Assembly (NCBI GenBank): GCA_024684375.1
Contig: JAIKWZ010000006.1
Location: 243,523 to 307,522 of the forward strand
Length of the DNA: 64,000 nucleotides
DNA from: Clostridiales bacterium
GTDB lineage: Bacteria; Bacillota; Clostridia; Christensenellales; Aristaeellaceae
Direction: 5' to 3'
Positions within the stretch are counted from its first letter, which is position 1. Every line of letters begins with the position of its first letter. The translations under genes and the position numbers were made by a program. Below the pieces are notes generated by a model. That model worked only from the letters and a program-made list of their open reading frames with translations. It had not been told where the DNA came from and made no database searches. Below, piece by piece: positions 49,378 through 57,449 of the stretch.

Positions 49378-50376
49378 TTAGTATAGGCTGCCGGAATTGA
49401 CCACCGGCTGGGCATCGTGGTTGCCGCACAGCACCACCAGCAGGTTGCTTACCATTGCCGCCTTACGCTCGTCGTCCAGCTCCACTACCTTGTTTTCGTT
49501 AAGTCTTTCCAAAGCCATCTCCACCATGCCGACCGCGCCGTCCACTATCATCTTGCGGGCGTCGATTATAGCGGAAGCCTGCTGCCTTTGCAGCATCACC
49601 GCAGCGATCTCGGAAGCGTAAGCCAGGTAAGTTATCCTCGCTTCGATTATCTCTATGCCTGCCTGGGCGACCTTTTGCTGGATCTCGTCCCTGATGCGTC
49701 CTGCGACTATCTCGCTTGAGCCCCTTAATGAGCCGTCGTCAGCTATACCGTCACCGGTGGTGTCCACGTTTGGCGCAACGTCGTATGGGTAAAGGCGCAC
49801 GACGTTTCTTAAGGCGCTGTCGCACTGAAGAGAAAGATATTCTTTATAGTTATCAACGTCGAACACGGCTTTGGCTGTGTCAACCACTCTCCATATGACC
49901 GCGATTCCGATCTCAATAGGGTTTCCCAGGCAGTCGTTTATCTTCTGGCGGGAGTTGTTGAGCGTCATGATCTTGAGTGAGATCTTTTTGTTCACCATCG
50001 GGTTCGTGAGCTGCCCGTTCACCACAACGGGTTTGTTTTCGTCGCTGGAAACGTCACCCGACTGGTTCAGACGTGTCTTTGCGGCCGGATTAACCGCTAC
50101 GCAGAAAGGATTGACAAAGTAAAAGCCTTCGTCCTTAAGAGTGCCCACATATTTGCCGAACAGTGTCAGCACCAGCGCCTCCTGGGGCTTTATCACCTTG
50201 AGGCCCAGCCACAGGACCCAGCCCAGACACAGGTATACGATGCCGATCACCGCCAGCCAATAGACCCCTTTAGCGGCGCCGAATACGGTCAGAAGCAGCG
50301 CGATGATGTACGCAAGCACACTCAGGCCCAGCACCATGAAGCCGTTTTTGCGGCGGGAAAGCACTATCTCCTTCAT
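49378..50376 (-). CDS. SPFH/band-7 domain membrane protein
   Basis: This 332-aa protein has two adjacent N-terminal membrane helices (about 11-60). The SPFH domain includes [38 protein letters not shown] and [20 protein letters not shown], then a helical segment [24 protein letters not shown] proteins oligomerise on membranes and organise lipid microdomains or protease complexes. ATG 50376 follows GGAGG; a GTG-type upstream frame at 50394 is not needed. It is followed by the RHH gene after 1 nt. Confidence 0.92.
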   Translation of the reverse strand: MKEIVLSRRKNGFMVLGLSVLAYIIALLLTVFGAAKGVYWLAVIGIVYLCLGWVLWLGLKVIKPQEALVLTLFGKYVGTLKDEGFYFVNPFCVAVNPAAKTRLNQSGDVSSDENKPVVVNGQLTNPMVNKKISLKIMTLNNSRQKINDCLGNPIEIGIAVIWRVVDTAKAVFDVDNYKEYLSLQCDSALRNVVRLYPYDVAPNVDTTGDGIADDGSLRGSSEIVAGRIRDEIQQKVAQAGIEIIEARITYLAYASEIAAVMLQRQQASAIIDARKMIVDGAVGMVEMALERLNENKVVELDDERKAAMVSNLLVVLCGNHDAQPVVNSGSLY

Positions 50377-50412
50377 GCAAAAACCTCCGATCAACTTGAT
50401 ATCAAAATAATA

Positions 50413-50808
50413 TCATGCTTCCGGAGTTTTGTCAATACAGTCTTCTGCCTTTTTTGCGTTTTTTTCCTGTTTTTTGATTTTATGCTTCTGCCTCATTTCG
50501 TGCAGTACCGCAAGGGTTTTCTGGTCATTTGGGTACAGAAGCTTGAGCAGGCCGATGGCTATTGCGACCGTTATTATTTTTTCAGGCGTGAACGGGAACC
50601 ACAGCGCGGCGAGATAGGCAGTCGAAATGGCTGTCAGCCACTTTACCCCTCCCCAGGTCCCAAGTCCGAAGCAGATATACGCCCAGCCGTTGGTTATCAT
50701 CCACCCTATGCCAAAGCAGATCAGAAAATGGGGATTAAGTATAAACTGCCACGCTTTTTTGAGCGTCGGCTTCCATTTTTCGTACAGCGTTTTCAGCTTC
50801 TGCTTCAT
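50413..50808 (-). CDS. Small membrane protein of unknown function (131 aa)
   Basis: I do not recognise a named family. The protein has a basic N-terminus, then FLICFGIGWMITNGWAYICF, FGLGTWGGVKWLTAISTAYL and IITVAIAIGLLKLL as three membrane segments. The cytoplasmic tail is strongly charged (MRQKHKIKKQEKNAKKAED). The ATG overlaps the GtrA gene stop (ATGA), so the two are cotranslated. It may assist GtrA or act on the same lipid-linked substrate; this is inference from coupling only. Confidence 0.75.
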   Translation of the reverse strand: MKQKLKTLYEKWKPTLKKAWQFILNPHFLICFGIGWMITNGWAYICFGLGTWGGVKWLTAISTAYLAALWFPFTPEKIITVAIAIGLLKLLYPNDQKTLAVLHEMRQKHKIKKQEKNAKKAEDCIDKTPEA

Positions 50809-51221
50809 TTATCACCCTTCGCGAGGTCATTTGTATCTATGGTCTTTCCAAAAACTATAAATCTCTGATACAGCAATTCCGTCACAAAGTTTATCAGCAT
50901 ATTGATGCCCGTAGCGACGTATTCGTTTACGCCATGATCCATGGTCAGCCAGTCCTCAAACCATGTGCTCAGCGGAGTGAACACCGCGTAATATGCTGCC
51001 ACCATGAGCATGGCTTTGGGGACGTTGCTTGCACTTTTGAAGGTATATCGGCGGTTTATGGTAAAGTTCCACAGCACGCTCAACACTAGAGCGATCAGGT
51101 AACACAGCCAGTAGTTCCAGCCTATCACCTCGTTGAGAAGCGTGAACGTCCCTATCTGGATGATGCCCGCCGACACAGACACCAAAGCGAATTTAATGGT
51201 CCTCAGCACCTCGCGGTTCAT
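50805..51221 (-). CDS. GtrA-family membrane protein
   Basis: This 138-aa protein has four membrane helices and the GtrA features: IKFALVSVSAGIIQIGTFTL, LCYLIALVLSVLWNFTINRR and YTFKS, with the conserved NF-x-NRR-YTF. GtrA proteins are proposed to flip or carry undecaprenyl-linked sugars for wall or teichoic-acid glycosylation. No GT2 glycosyltransferase partner is adjacent. It follows ricT by 18 nt and may be in the darA-holB-ricT transcript. Confidence 0.92.
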   Translation of the reverse strand: MNREVLRTIKFALVSVSAGIIQIGTFTLLNEVIGWNYWLCYLIALVLSVLWNFTINRRYTFKSASNVPKAMLMVAAYYAVFTPLSTWFEDWLTMDHGVNEYVATGINMLINFVTELLYQRFIVFGKTIDTNDLAKGDK

Positions 51222-51239
51222 CGCATCCCAAACGCAGGC

Positions 51240-52226
51240 CTATGCCTGCTCCTCCCCGTGAGAATTCTTTTCCATGTACTCGTCTGTGTTCATATTCTTT
51301 TCCCGTTTTTTGTGGGGATAGCGGGGCCTGGCATCTCTGGGAGGCTGCGTTTCCTCCTCGTCGGCTTCGCGCTTTTCTTCAGGTTCTTCCTGAGCGGGCT
51401 TAACAGCCCTCTCGCCCAGCTGCAGGCGGCGCACATCCTCGACCGAATACTCTCTTATTTCGAAATCATCGTCCACGCTGACTTTTACCTTGACTTTTTC
51501 GCGCAGCACATTTATCTCCGTCACCAGTCCGACACCGTCCGGAGTCATTATTTCCTTCCCTACGCGGGGCAGCTTTTTGAGTGTTTCTTCATAAAAGTCC
51601 TGCTCATACTTTAAGCAGCACATTAGCCGTCCGCACTGGCCGGAGATCTTGGTGGGGTTTAGGGACAGGTTCTGTTCCTTGGCCATCTTAATCGATACAG
51701 GCGCAAAATCGCTTAAGAACGCGCCGCAGCATATTTTGCGTCCGCAGATCCCCAGCCCGCCCAGAAAGCGCGCTTCATCCCTTACGCCGATCTGCCTGAG
51801 CTCTATGCGGGTATGGAACACGCTGGCCAGATCCTTGACCAGTTCCCTGAAATCTACCCGTCCATCCGATGTGAAATAAAAAACCAGCTTCGAGCCGTCG
51901 AATGCCGCCTCAACATTCACCAGCTTCATGTCCAGCTTATGCTCGCGGATCTTCTTTTCGCAAATAGGGAAAGCTTCCTTTTCTCTTGCCCGATTTTTCT
52001 GCTCGGTTTCCAGATCTTGTTCTGTAGCCAGACGCACCACAGGCTTAAGCTCCCCGACCACGCTGTCGTCTGAGATGTCCCGCGCGCCGGTGACCGCTTC
52101 GCCGATCTCCAGCCCCCTGACCGTCTCGACAATGACCTGAGAGCCCGCCTCGGGCCACACTTCCCCGGGCGAAAAATAATACACCTTGCCGGTGGACTCG
52201 AATCTTACGCAAACTACCTTTGCCAT
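51240..52226 (-). CDS. ricT: RicT/YaaT PSP1-domain protein
   Basis: This 328-aa protein has the PSP1 core: VYYFSPGEVWPEAGSQVIVE at the N-terminus, FTSDGRVDFRELVKDLASVF, and the cysteine-rich segment GGLGICGRKICCGAFLSDFA then GRLMCCLKYEQDFYEETLK. In Bacillus the RicAFT complex carries Fe-S clusters and controls RNase Y processing and phosphorelay onset; the cysteines are the expected ligands. The C-terminal 60 residues are a charged, low-complexity tail. It follows holB by 12 nt with GGAGG, the usual order. Confidence 0.93.
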   Translation of the reverse strand: MAKVVCVRFESTGKVYYFSPGEVWPEAGSQVIVETVRGLEIGEAVTGARDISDDSVVGELKPVVRLATEQDLETEQKNRAREKEAFPICEKKIREHKLDMKLVNVEAAFDGSKLVFYFTSDGRVDFRELVKDLASVFHTRIELRQIGVRDEARFLGGLGICGRKICCGAFLSDFAPVSIKMAKEQNLSLNPTKISGQCGRLMCCLKYEQDFYEETLKKLPRVGKEIMTPDGVGLVTEINVLREKVKVKVSVDDDFEIREYSVEDVRRLQLGERAVKPAQEEPEEKREADEEETQPPRDARPRYPHKKREKNMNTDEYMEKNSHGEEQA

Positions 52227-52238
52227 TTTTCCTCCAGA

Positions 52239-53171
52239 TCAGGCATCATTAACCTCAAACACATCAAATAAAAGTGTCTCGAGCACATAATGTCCCGCTA
52301 CATGGGCGCTGCGCATACGGCTGGCCTTGACGACCGCCTTCATGAGCCTGGCCCCGTCAAACCCCCTCTGTCCTAGCACGGCGGCCAGAGGAGTTTTTGG
52401 TGTCCCCCGCATAAGTTCCACAGCCGCGGCTTCCAGCATCTCCAGTACCTGAGCGCAATTGTCCTTGAGAGGCAGAAGCGCTGACGCCGTACGCGGGATA
52501 TCGTTCTTGCTTTCCAGCATGCGAAAAGCCGCGAGCGTATCGTCGTATAATGTCAGGAACTCCTTGTCTTCATTCAGCCTGAGCGCTTTTCCAACGCTGC
52601 CAAAGCTGACAGAAGCGATGGTGTTCGCCCGTTCTTCCGGGACTCCCCTCTCCTTTAACGCGGAGCAGACTGCCTTTTCGCCCTGCGGCGGAAACCTGAG
52701 CGTCACACAGCGTGAGCGGATAGTAGGCAAAAGCGCCTCCGGCAGCGAAGTGAGCAGGAAAAACACGGCATAAGTCGGCGTGTCCTCCAGTGTCTTAAGC
52801 AGCGCATTCTGCGCGGCTTCGGTCATTTTGTCCGCGTTCTCTATCACAACGCACCTGACGCCGTGGTCCGGACGCAGGGCGATGTCGGAGATCATGTCAC
52901 GTATCTGGCCTATCTTTATGCTTGCTCCCGATGGGGATATGACGCTCAGCATCGTTGAAACGCCGTCTTTGAACGCAAGACAGCTTTGACATTTATTGCA
53001 GGGTTTATCTCCTGTCGCCAGGCAGTTCAACGCCTGTGCCGCCAGCCTTGCCGCCTCATGTTTGCCTGTGCCCTCCGGTCCGGTAAAAAGCTGAGCATGG
53101 ATAATGCGCCCGGTCTGGACCGGACGCAAAAGCTGTGTTCGCAAAAAAGCGCTTAAACCGGGCTGCGGCAT
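52239..53171 (-). CDS. holB: DNA polymerase III delta' subunit
   Basis: This 310-aa clamp-loader subunit has a degenerate P-loop FTGPEGTGKHEAARLAAQAL, zinc-binding cysteines CLATGDKPCNKCQSC and the sensor region FLLTSLPEALLPTIRSRCVT. It opens the sliding clamp with the tau/gamma and delta subunits. The ATG overlaps the darA stop (TGATG). The expected tmk gene does not lie upstream; darA is the first gene here. Confidence 0.94.
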   Translation of the reverse strand: MPQPGLSAFLRTQLLRPVQTGRIIHAQLFTGPEGTGKHEAARLAAQALNCLATGDKPCNKCQSCLAFKDGVSTMLSVISPSGASIKIGQIRDMISDIALRPDHGVRCVVIENADKMTEAAQNALLKTLEDTPTYAVFFLLTSLPEALLPTIRSRCVTLRFPPQGEKAVCSALKERGVPEERANTIASVSFGSVGKALRLNEDKEFLTLYDDTLAAFRMLESKNDIPRTASALLPLKDNCAQVLEMLEAAAVELMRGTPKTPLAAVLGQRGFDGARLMKAVVKASRMRSAHVAGHYVLETLLFDVFEVNDA

Positions 53172-53500
53172 CAGAACTTTTTGAACTGCTCCACGTTAAG
53201 CTGGAATACGGTAGCGCCGCCCACAACGACCTCCACCGGGAACGGTGTAAAGTTGGCCATCCCGGGAGACATCTGCGCAGGCTGAGTCGCTATCTGCTTG
53301 CGGCTTTTGCAGACTCTCTCGATCACGCTCATGGCGCCGTCCAGCTTGCAGTCGTCCACGCCTATAAGCAAAGTAGTATTTCCGGCCCTCAGAAAGCCGC
53401 CGGTCGTGGCCAGCTTGGTCACGCCGTAGCCCTCGCTCATCAGCGCGCTGACCAGACGGGAAGCGTCCTCGTCCTGTACTATGGCAATCAAAAGCTTCAT
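53171..53500 (-). CDS. darA: Cyclic-di-AMP receptor DarA (PII-like)
   Basis: This 109-aa trimeric PII-like protein binds c-di-AMP. Diagnostic blocks are KLLIAIVQDEDASRLVSALM, GYGVTKLATTGGFLRAGNTT and LIGVDDCKL, matching the B-loop and T-loop region of DarA/PstA. The ATG follows AAAGGAGCTGATCG. It lies just upstream of holB and ricT as in Bacillota generally. It would relay c-di-AMP levels that reflect osmotic and wall state, but its downstream target is unknown in most species. Confidence 0.96.
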   Translation of the reverse strand: MKLLIAIVQDEDASRLVSALMSEGYGVTKLATTGGFLRAGNTTLLIGVDDCKLDGAMSVIERVCKSRKQIATQPAQMSPGMANFTPFPVEVVVGGATVFQLNVEQFKKF

Positions 53501-53523
53501 TCGATCAGCTCCTTTACACTTTT

Positions 53524-53552
53524 ATTATAACTGCGTTTTGTAAAGCTTTCAA
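53524..53552 (-). promoter_or_regulatory. Sigma-A promoter of darA-holB-ricT
   Basis: TTGAAA (53547-53552) and perfect TATAAT (53524-53529) on the minus strand have a 17-nt spacer, 24 nt upstream of the darA start. Confidence 0.82.
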
Positions 53553-53557
53553 GCGTA

Positions 53558-54259
53558 TCAAAACGATATATCGCAGGTTACAGGCAGATGATCGCTGGCG
53601 ACAGAATAGTGCGCCAAAGCGGTACTCGCCTTTATCCCCTCGCTTACAAAAATGTAATCGATCGTCACGTCCAGCTTAAGCGTATGGCAAGTTAAAACCG
53701 GCACGGCTGCGTGAGTGGTTTTTAGTCTTGTGCCTATTTGCTCTATCAGCGGGTCGTACGGTGTCATGTTCAGGTCACCCATAAACACATGCCTGAGCTT
53801 CTCCGCATCCAACAGCTCCGTCAGCAGTCTGACCGCATTGACTCTTTCCGGACGGGTCAGGCCAAAATGCGTTCCGTACACGGCCATCTCGCCCGCCGGT
53901 GTGCATACAACGCCCCTGTATATCACCCTCGGCTCGTAGTATCCAGGCTCCCGCTCGCCCAGAGGCACCTCCGCCACCGGGAAAACCTTGAAATCCTTTA
54001 TAGGGAAACGGGAGAACAGCCCAATGCCGTATTCTCCCTCCGCCATGGGAATAGCCCTGGCAAAACGGTGCTCCAAGCCGGTTTTTGCGGCGATATACGC
54101 GGGCTGATCGACTCTGCCGCTGTCCGCGCAGCCTAATCTGAGTTCATTGAGTCCCAATATATCCGGTTCCAGCCGTTTTATCACTTCACAGCAGCCGTCC
54201 AGTCGCAGCTGACCCCACGCATCCCTGCCGGACTGCACGTTGTACGTCATCAGTTTCAT
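53558..54259 (-). CDS. Endonuclease/exonuclease/phosphatase family protein
   Basis: This 233-aa EEP-fold metal-dependent phosphoesterase has the family motifs KLMTYNVQSG (Asn), DILGLNELRLG (metal Glu), YGTHFGLTRPERVNAVRLL, VFMGDLNMTPYDP and a final ASDHLPVTCDISF. It has no signal peptide, so it is cytoplasmic. The substrate could be nucleic acid, an inositol phosphate or another phosphodiester. The ATG overlaps the malQ stop (ATGA), so it is the last gene of the deacetylase-malQ operon. Confidence 0.88.
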   Translation of the reverse strand: MKLMTYNVQSGRDAWGQLRLDGCCEVIKRLEPDILGLNELRLGCADSGRVDQPAYIAAKTGLEHRFARAIPMAEGEYGIGLFSRFPIKDFKVFPVAEVPLGEREPGYYEPRVIYRGVVCTPAGEMAVYGTHFGLTRPERVNAVRLLTELLDAEKLRHVFMGDLNMTPYDPLIEQIGTRLKTTHAAVPVLTCHTLKLDVTIDYIFVSEGIKASTALAHYSVASDHLPVTCDISF

Positions 54260-55743
54260 ACGTCCGCCTGTAAGCCCTCCTGTGACACCCTGTCGAAAAA
54301 CACGTTCATTTCCTTCAAATTTTCTGTGTTGATCTTACCAAGGGCATCCTTGTCCATCCGCCATTTCCAATTGCGCCCGCCTACCGTTCCAGGAGTATTC
54401 ATGCGCGCCTCGCTGCCAAGGGAAAGCACATCCTGCATAGGCACGATGACCGTATCTGCCATGCTGCCAAGCGCGGATTCTATCATGCTCTGACTGATCT
54501 TTTCCCGCTGAGACAGATATTTAAGGGCAAATTCCTTTGTGGACTCCTTCGCGCTCTCCCACCAGCCCTCACTGGTGTCGTTGTCGTGGGTACCGGTATA
54601 GAGCAGGCAGTTCTCGCTCACGTTCGGGAAAAAGTGTGGGTTAGTTTCGTCGGAATCAAAGCCGAACTGCATCACCTTCATTCCGGGCAGTTCAGTAAAT
54701 CTGAGCAGCCGCTTTACCCGCCGGCTCACCACTCCGAGATCCTCTGCAATTATGCTGAGCTTCGGCAGATGGCGCTGCACCGTCCTGAAGAAGCCAAAAC
54801 CCGGTGCTTTTTCCCATTTACCGTTGCGAGCGTTCAAGGCTCCCGCCTTTACGGCGTAGTAATTCGCAAATCCGATAAAGTGATCGATCCTTATTATATC
54901 GAACAGCTCCCCGGCTGTTTCGAGCCTGTCGAGCCACCACCTGTACCCTGTCTTTTTGAGATATTTCCAGTTATAAAGAGGATTTCCCCACAACTGGCCG
55001 TCCCTGGCGAAATAATCCGGCGGAACACCCGCGACCTTTGTGGGGCGCCTGTCCGCATCGAGCTGGAACACATCCGGGTTCGCCCAAGCGTCCGAAGAGT
55101 CCTCCGCTACATAAATCGGCAGGTCGCCGAGGATCTGTATTCCCAGCGAATTGACGTAGCTTTTGAGCGCTTTCCACTGCCTGAAAAACAGATACTGAGC
55201 AAACCTGTAAAAATCGACCTCGTCCCTGAGCACCTTGTTGTAGTGGTTAAGCGCGCTTTCTTCCCTGAACCTTATGGACACGTCCGGCCAGTAAGTCCAC
55301 ATTTTCCCGCCAAAGTAGTCTTTTACCGCCATGAACAGCGCGTAATCGTTTATATTGGGGTGTGTCTGCACGAAGGCGTCTACTTCGCCCTGCAGCTTTT
55401 TCCCGCTTTCGGCGAAGCATTGCCTGAGCAGCCTTATTTTTCGCTTTTTCGCCGCTTCGTCCATTTCCTCAACGGCCGGAAGGTGTTCCAGCGTCTCTTG
55501 GGACAGCAACCCATCCCTGACAAGATCCCTTATGTCCGTCAGCAGTATATTCCCGGCATGGGTGCAGGGGCTCTGATAAGGAGAATCGCCAAACCCTGTA
55601 GGCCCTACTGGCAGCACCTGCCAGACGCTCATGCCTGCTTCCTTAAGCCAGAGAGCGAACTGCCGCGCCTCCTGTCCCAAAGTGCCGATGCCACCCGGCG
55701 AAGGCAGTGATGTGATGTGCATAAGCACGCCGCTGCGTCTCAT
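54256..55743 (-). CDS. malQ: 4-alpha-glucanotransferase (amylomaltase)
   Basis: This 495-aa GH77 enzyme transfers alpha-1,4-glucan segments between maltooligosaccharides. It begins SGVLMHITSLPSPGGIGTLG. The catalytic nucleophile Asp is in IIRIDHFIGFANYY, the acid/base Glu in LSIIAEDLGVVS, and the transition-state Asp in LYTGTHDNDTSEGWW. No glycogen phosphorylase or maltose transporter lies nearby. It is 20 nt after the polysaccharide deacetylase gene, with which it should be cotranscribed. Confidence 0.96.
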   Translation of the reverse strand: MRRSGVLMHITSLPSPGGIGTLGQEARQFALWLKEAGMSVWQVLPVGPTGFGDSPYQSPCTHAGNILLTDIRDLVRDGLLSQETLEHLPAVEEMDEAAKKRKIRLLRQCFAESGKKLQGEVDAFVQTHPNINDYALFMAVKDYFGGKMWTYWPDVSIRFREESALNHYNKVLRDEVDFYRFAQYLFFRQWKALKSYVNSLGIQILGDLPIYVAEDSSDAWANPDVFQLDADRRPTKVAGVPPDYFARDGQLWGNPLYNWKYLKKTGYRWWLDRLETAGELFDIIRIDHFIGFANYYAVKAGALNARNGKWEKAPGFGFFRTVQRHLPKLSIIAEDLGVVSRRVKRLLRFTELPGMKVMQFGFDSDETNPHFFPNVSENCLLYTGTHDNDTSEGWWESAKESTKEFALKYLSQREKISQSMIESALGSMADTVIVPMQDVLSLGSEARMNTPGTVGGRNWKWRMDKDALGKINTENLKEMNVFFDRVSQEGLQADV

Positions 55744-55763
55744 CTTTTATTCTCCAAATCCTG

Positions 55764-56603
55764 TTATAATCTGAATTCCTGTCCGGGTTCCACCATATAC
55801 GTGTTGTCCCTGTCGGAAAACCAGATCCTTTCGCACGAGGGGTTAAAGACCCTGTCTCCCGAAGCGGAGAACTTTAAAAGCCTGAACGCTTCAGTGTAAT
55901 CATGTATCTGTATGTTTGTGGCGTACCATACGTCGGCGTGTCCCGCGATCTTGTCAGCAAACGACTCAATGACCTGCCAGTTGTCGGCTCCCTCAAATTC
56001 GTAAGCGTGTCCCCAAAGATAAAACACCATCGGGTTTCTTTGCTTTTTGTCGGTCAAAAAGCTATCGGCAAGCTCCATAAGCGCAGGGTCGGCATGGTGG
56101 CAGGTGGGATGCCATTCCAGCCAGTCCTCCGGTATAGAAAACGCGTGTGTGGAGCGCGTCGTCCTGCAATACTCTATCCCGCATGAAGCAAGAGCGGAGA
56201 TCACCTGCCCGTTATACGTGCCATATGGGTACGCCGCGCCCCTTACCGCGCAGTCAAAAGCCTTCTCCAGCGTTTCTCTGTCACGGATAATGTCCAGGAT
56301 GCGCGCTCCTTCCGGCAGCGCGTCCCAAAACCCGTGGATATATCCGTGCACGGCCACCTCGCAGCCGGAATAAGAAGTATACGCCTTCCGGCAGGCATCC
56401 AGAGTCATCCTTCTGTGTACCTGCCCGGCCGGGTAAACGGTCCCCTCCTGCGCAAACAAGCCCGAATTCAGGTTGAAAGTACCTTTCAACGCGTGAGAAC
56501 GCATTATGGAGATAAGTTTCACATCCTGTTCTACTCCATCGTCGTAGCTCATGGTGAATGCCTTTACCCTTCCGCCCGGGAAACGCAACCTTACGCTGTC
56601 CAT
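55764..56603 (-). CDS. Polysaccharide deacetylase family protein
   Basis: This 279-aa NodB-type carbohydrate esterase family protein has the first metal motif TMSYDDGVEQD. KGTFNLNSGL, the His motif EVAVHGYIHGF and GAAYPYGTYNGQVISAL follow, matching CE4 motifs in modified form. There is no signal peptide or transmembrane segment, so it may work inside the cell on an imported sugar. The C-terminal region contains FYLWGHAYEFEG (active-site His). It starts at ATG 56603 and heads an operon with malQ. Confidence 0.88.
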   Translation of the reverse strand: MDSVRLRFPGGRVKAFTMSYDDGVEQDVKLISIMRSHALKGTFNLNSGLFAQEGTVYPAGQVHRRMTLDACRKAYTSYSGCEVAVHGYIHGFWDALPEGARILDIIRDRETLEKAFDCAVRGAAYPYGTYNGQVISALASCGIEYCRTTRSTHAFSIPEDWLEWHPTCHHADPALMELADSFLTDKKQRNPMVFYLWGHAYEFEGADNWQVIESFADKIAGHADVWYATNIQIHDYTEAFRLLKFSASGDRVFNPSCERIWFSDRDNTYMVEPGQEFRL

Positions 56604-56657
56604 ATTCCGCCTCTCTTTAAAGCATACAACAGTACTATTGTTACATTCTTAATCAAT

Positions 56658-56686
56658 ATTTTACCGCTTTTATCGGCACATGTCAA
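56658..56686 (-). promoter_or_regulatory. Sigma-A promoter of the deacetylase-malQ operon
   Basis: Perfect TTGACA (56681-56686) and TAAAAT (56658-56663) on the minus strand are 17 nt apart. It is back-to-back with the promoter at 56716-56744. Confidence 0.82.
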
Positions 56687-56715
56687 GTTTTTGCCGTTTC
56701 AAAAGCGCGTATTAA

Positions 56716-56744
56716 TTGACCATATGACCGGTTTATGCTATTAT
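56716..56744 (+). promoter_or_regulatory. Sigma-A promoter of the Cys-rich protein gene
   Basis: TTGACC (56716-56721) and TATTAT (56739-56744) have a 17-nt spacer and lie 19 nt from the ATG at 56764, leaving a very short leader. Confidence 0.75.
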
Positions 56745-56763
56745 TCCCAAGGAGGTGGTCTGC

Positions 56764-57258
56764 ATGGACAATACCCTGCGCGCTGCGCTTGACCTTCTTT
56801 CGGATATCACCCCACTCAAACATGACTGCGGCAGCCTGTGCGATTCCGCCTGCTGCAGGGACGAGGGGGAACTGGGCAGTCTTGTCTGGCTGTTGCCCGG
56901 CGAAGAGGACACGCACATGCCTTGGGCTGACGTGGTCACAACCGCCATGCCCGTGACCCAAACACAGATCAGCGCAATAAGCTGCAACAGCCCGTGCAGC
57001 CGAAGCGATCGTCCGTTTTGCTGCCGCATCTTCCCCCTTTCGCCCTATTATTCCGAAAAAAGGCAGGAATGGGATGTGCGCATGGATCGGCGCGCCGCTC
57101 CGATATGCCCTCTGTTTCATTACGGCAAAGCGGGGCTGGATCCCGCTTTCGTTGAAGCTGCCCGCCGCGCTGTGCGTCTGCTTGCCGGCGATCCCAAATG
57201 GGAGCAATGGCTGATGCGGCTTCAGGCAGAGGAATCCGCTTACAGGATGGAGCTGTAG
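56764..57258 (+). CDS. Cysteine-rich protein of unknown function (164 aa)
   Basis: Ten cysteines lie in clusters: HDCGSLCDSACCRDEG (about 20-34), ISCNSPCSRSDRPFCCRIFP (about 74-94) and PICPLFHYG. A basic, amphipathic helical C-terminus follows. The pattern suggests a metal (zinc or Fe-S) binding protein related in look to YkgJ-type CxxC proteins, but I cannot place it in a family. ATG 56764 follows AAGGAGGTGG. It is monocistronic, with its own promoter and no clear terminator. Confidence 0.78.
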   Translation: MDNTLRAALDLLSDITPLKHDCGSLCDSACCRDEGELGSLVWLLPGEEDTHMPWADVVTTAMPVTQTQISAISCNSPCSRSDRPFCCRIFPLSPYYSEKRQEWDVRMDRRAAPICPLFHYGKAGLDPAFVEAARRAVRLLAGDPKWEQWLMRLQAEESAYRMEL

Positions 57259-57339
57259 ATGAGACTGCATCGATCTCGCGGCCTATTATGTTTTTTTATT
57301 TAATTCAGTTAAAAAACACCGTCTCCGAATAAAAAGCTA

Positions 57340-57368
57340 TTGCATTGATCATCTCGGTTGGTTATAAT
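57340..57368 (+). promoter_or_regulatory. Sigma-A promoter of the carbohydrate ABC operon
   Basis: TTGCAT (57340-57345) and perfect TATAAT (57363-57368) have a 17-nt spacer. The leader to the ATG at 57450 is about 75 nt and AT-rich. Confidence 0.78.
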
Positions 57369-57449
57369 TATATTATTAAATTAATCCAGTTTATGGTATA
57401 TTTACACATTGTTTGCATACTGTCGTAAAATTGATAACAGGTGGGGTAT

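Noticed and set aside
54586..55710. 374-aa plus-strand ORF in malQ
   Set aside because: Antisense shadow of malQ; all GH77 catalytic motifs are in the minus frame.
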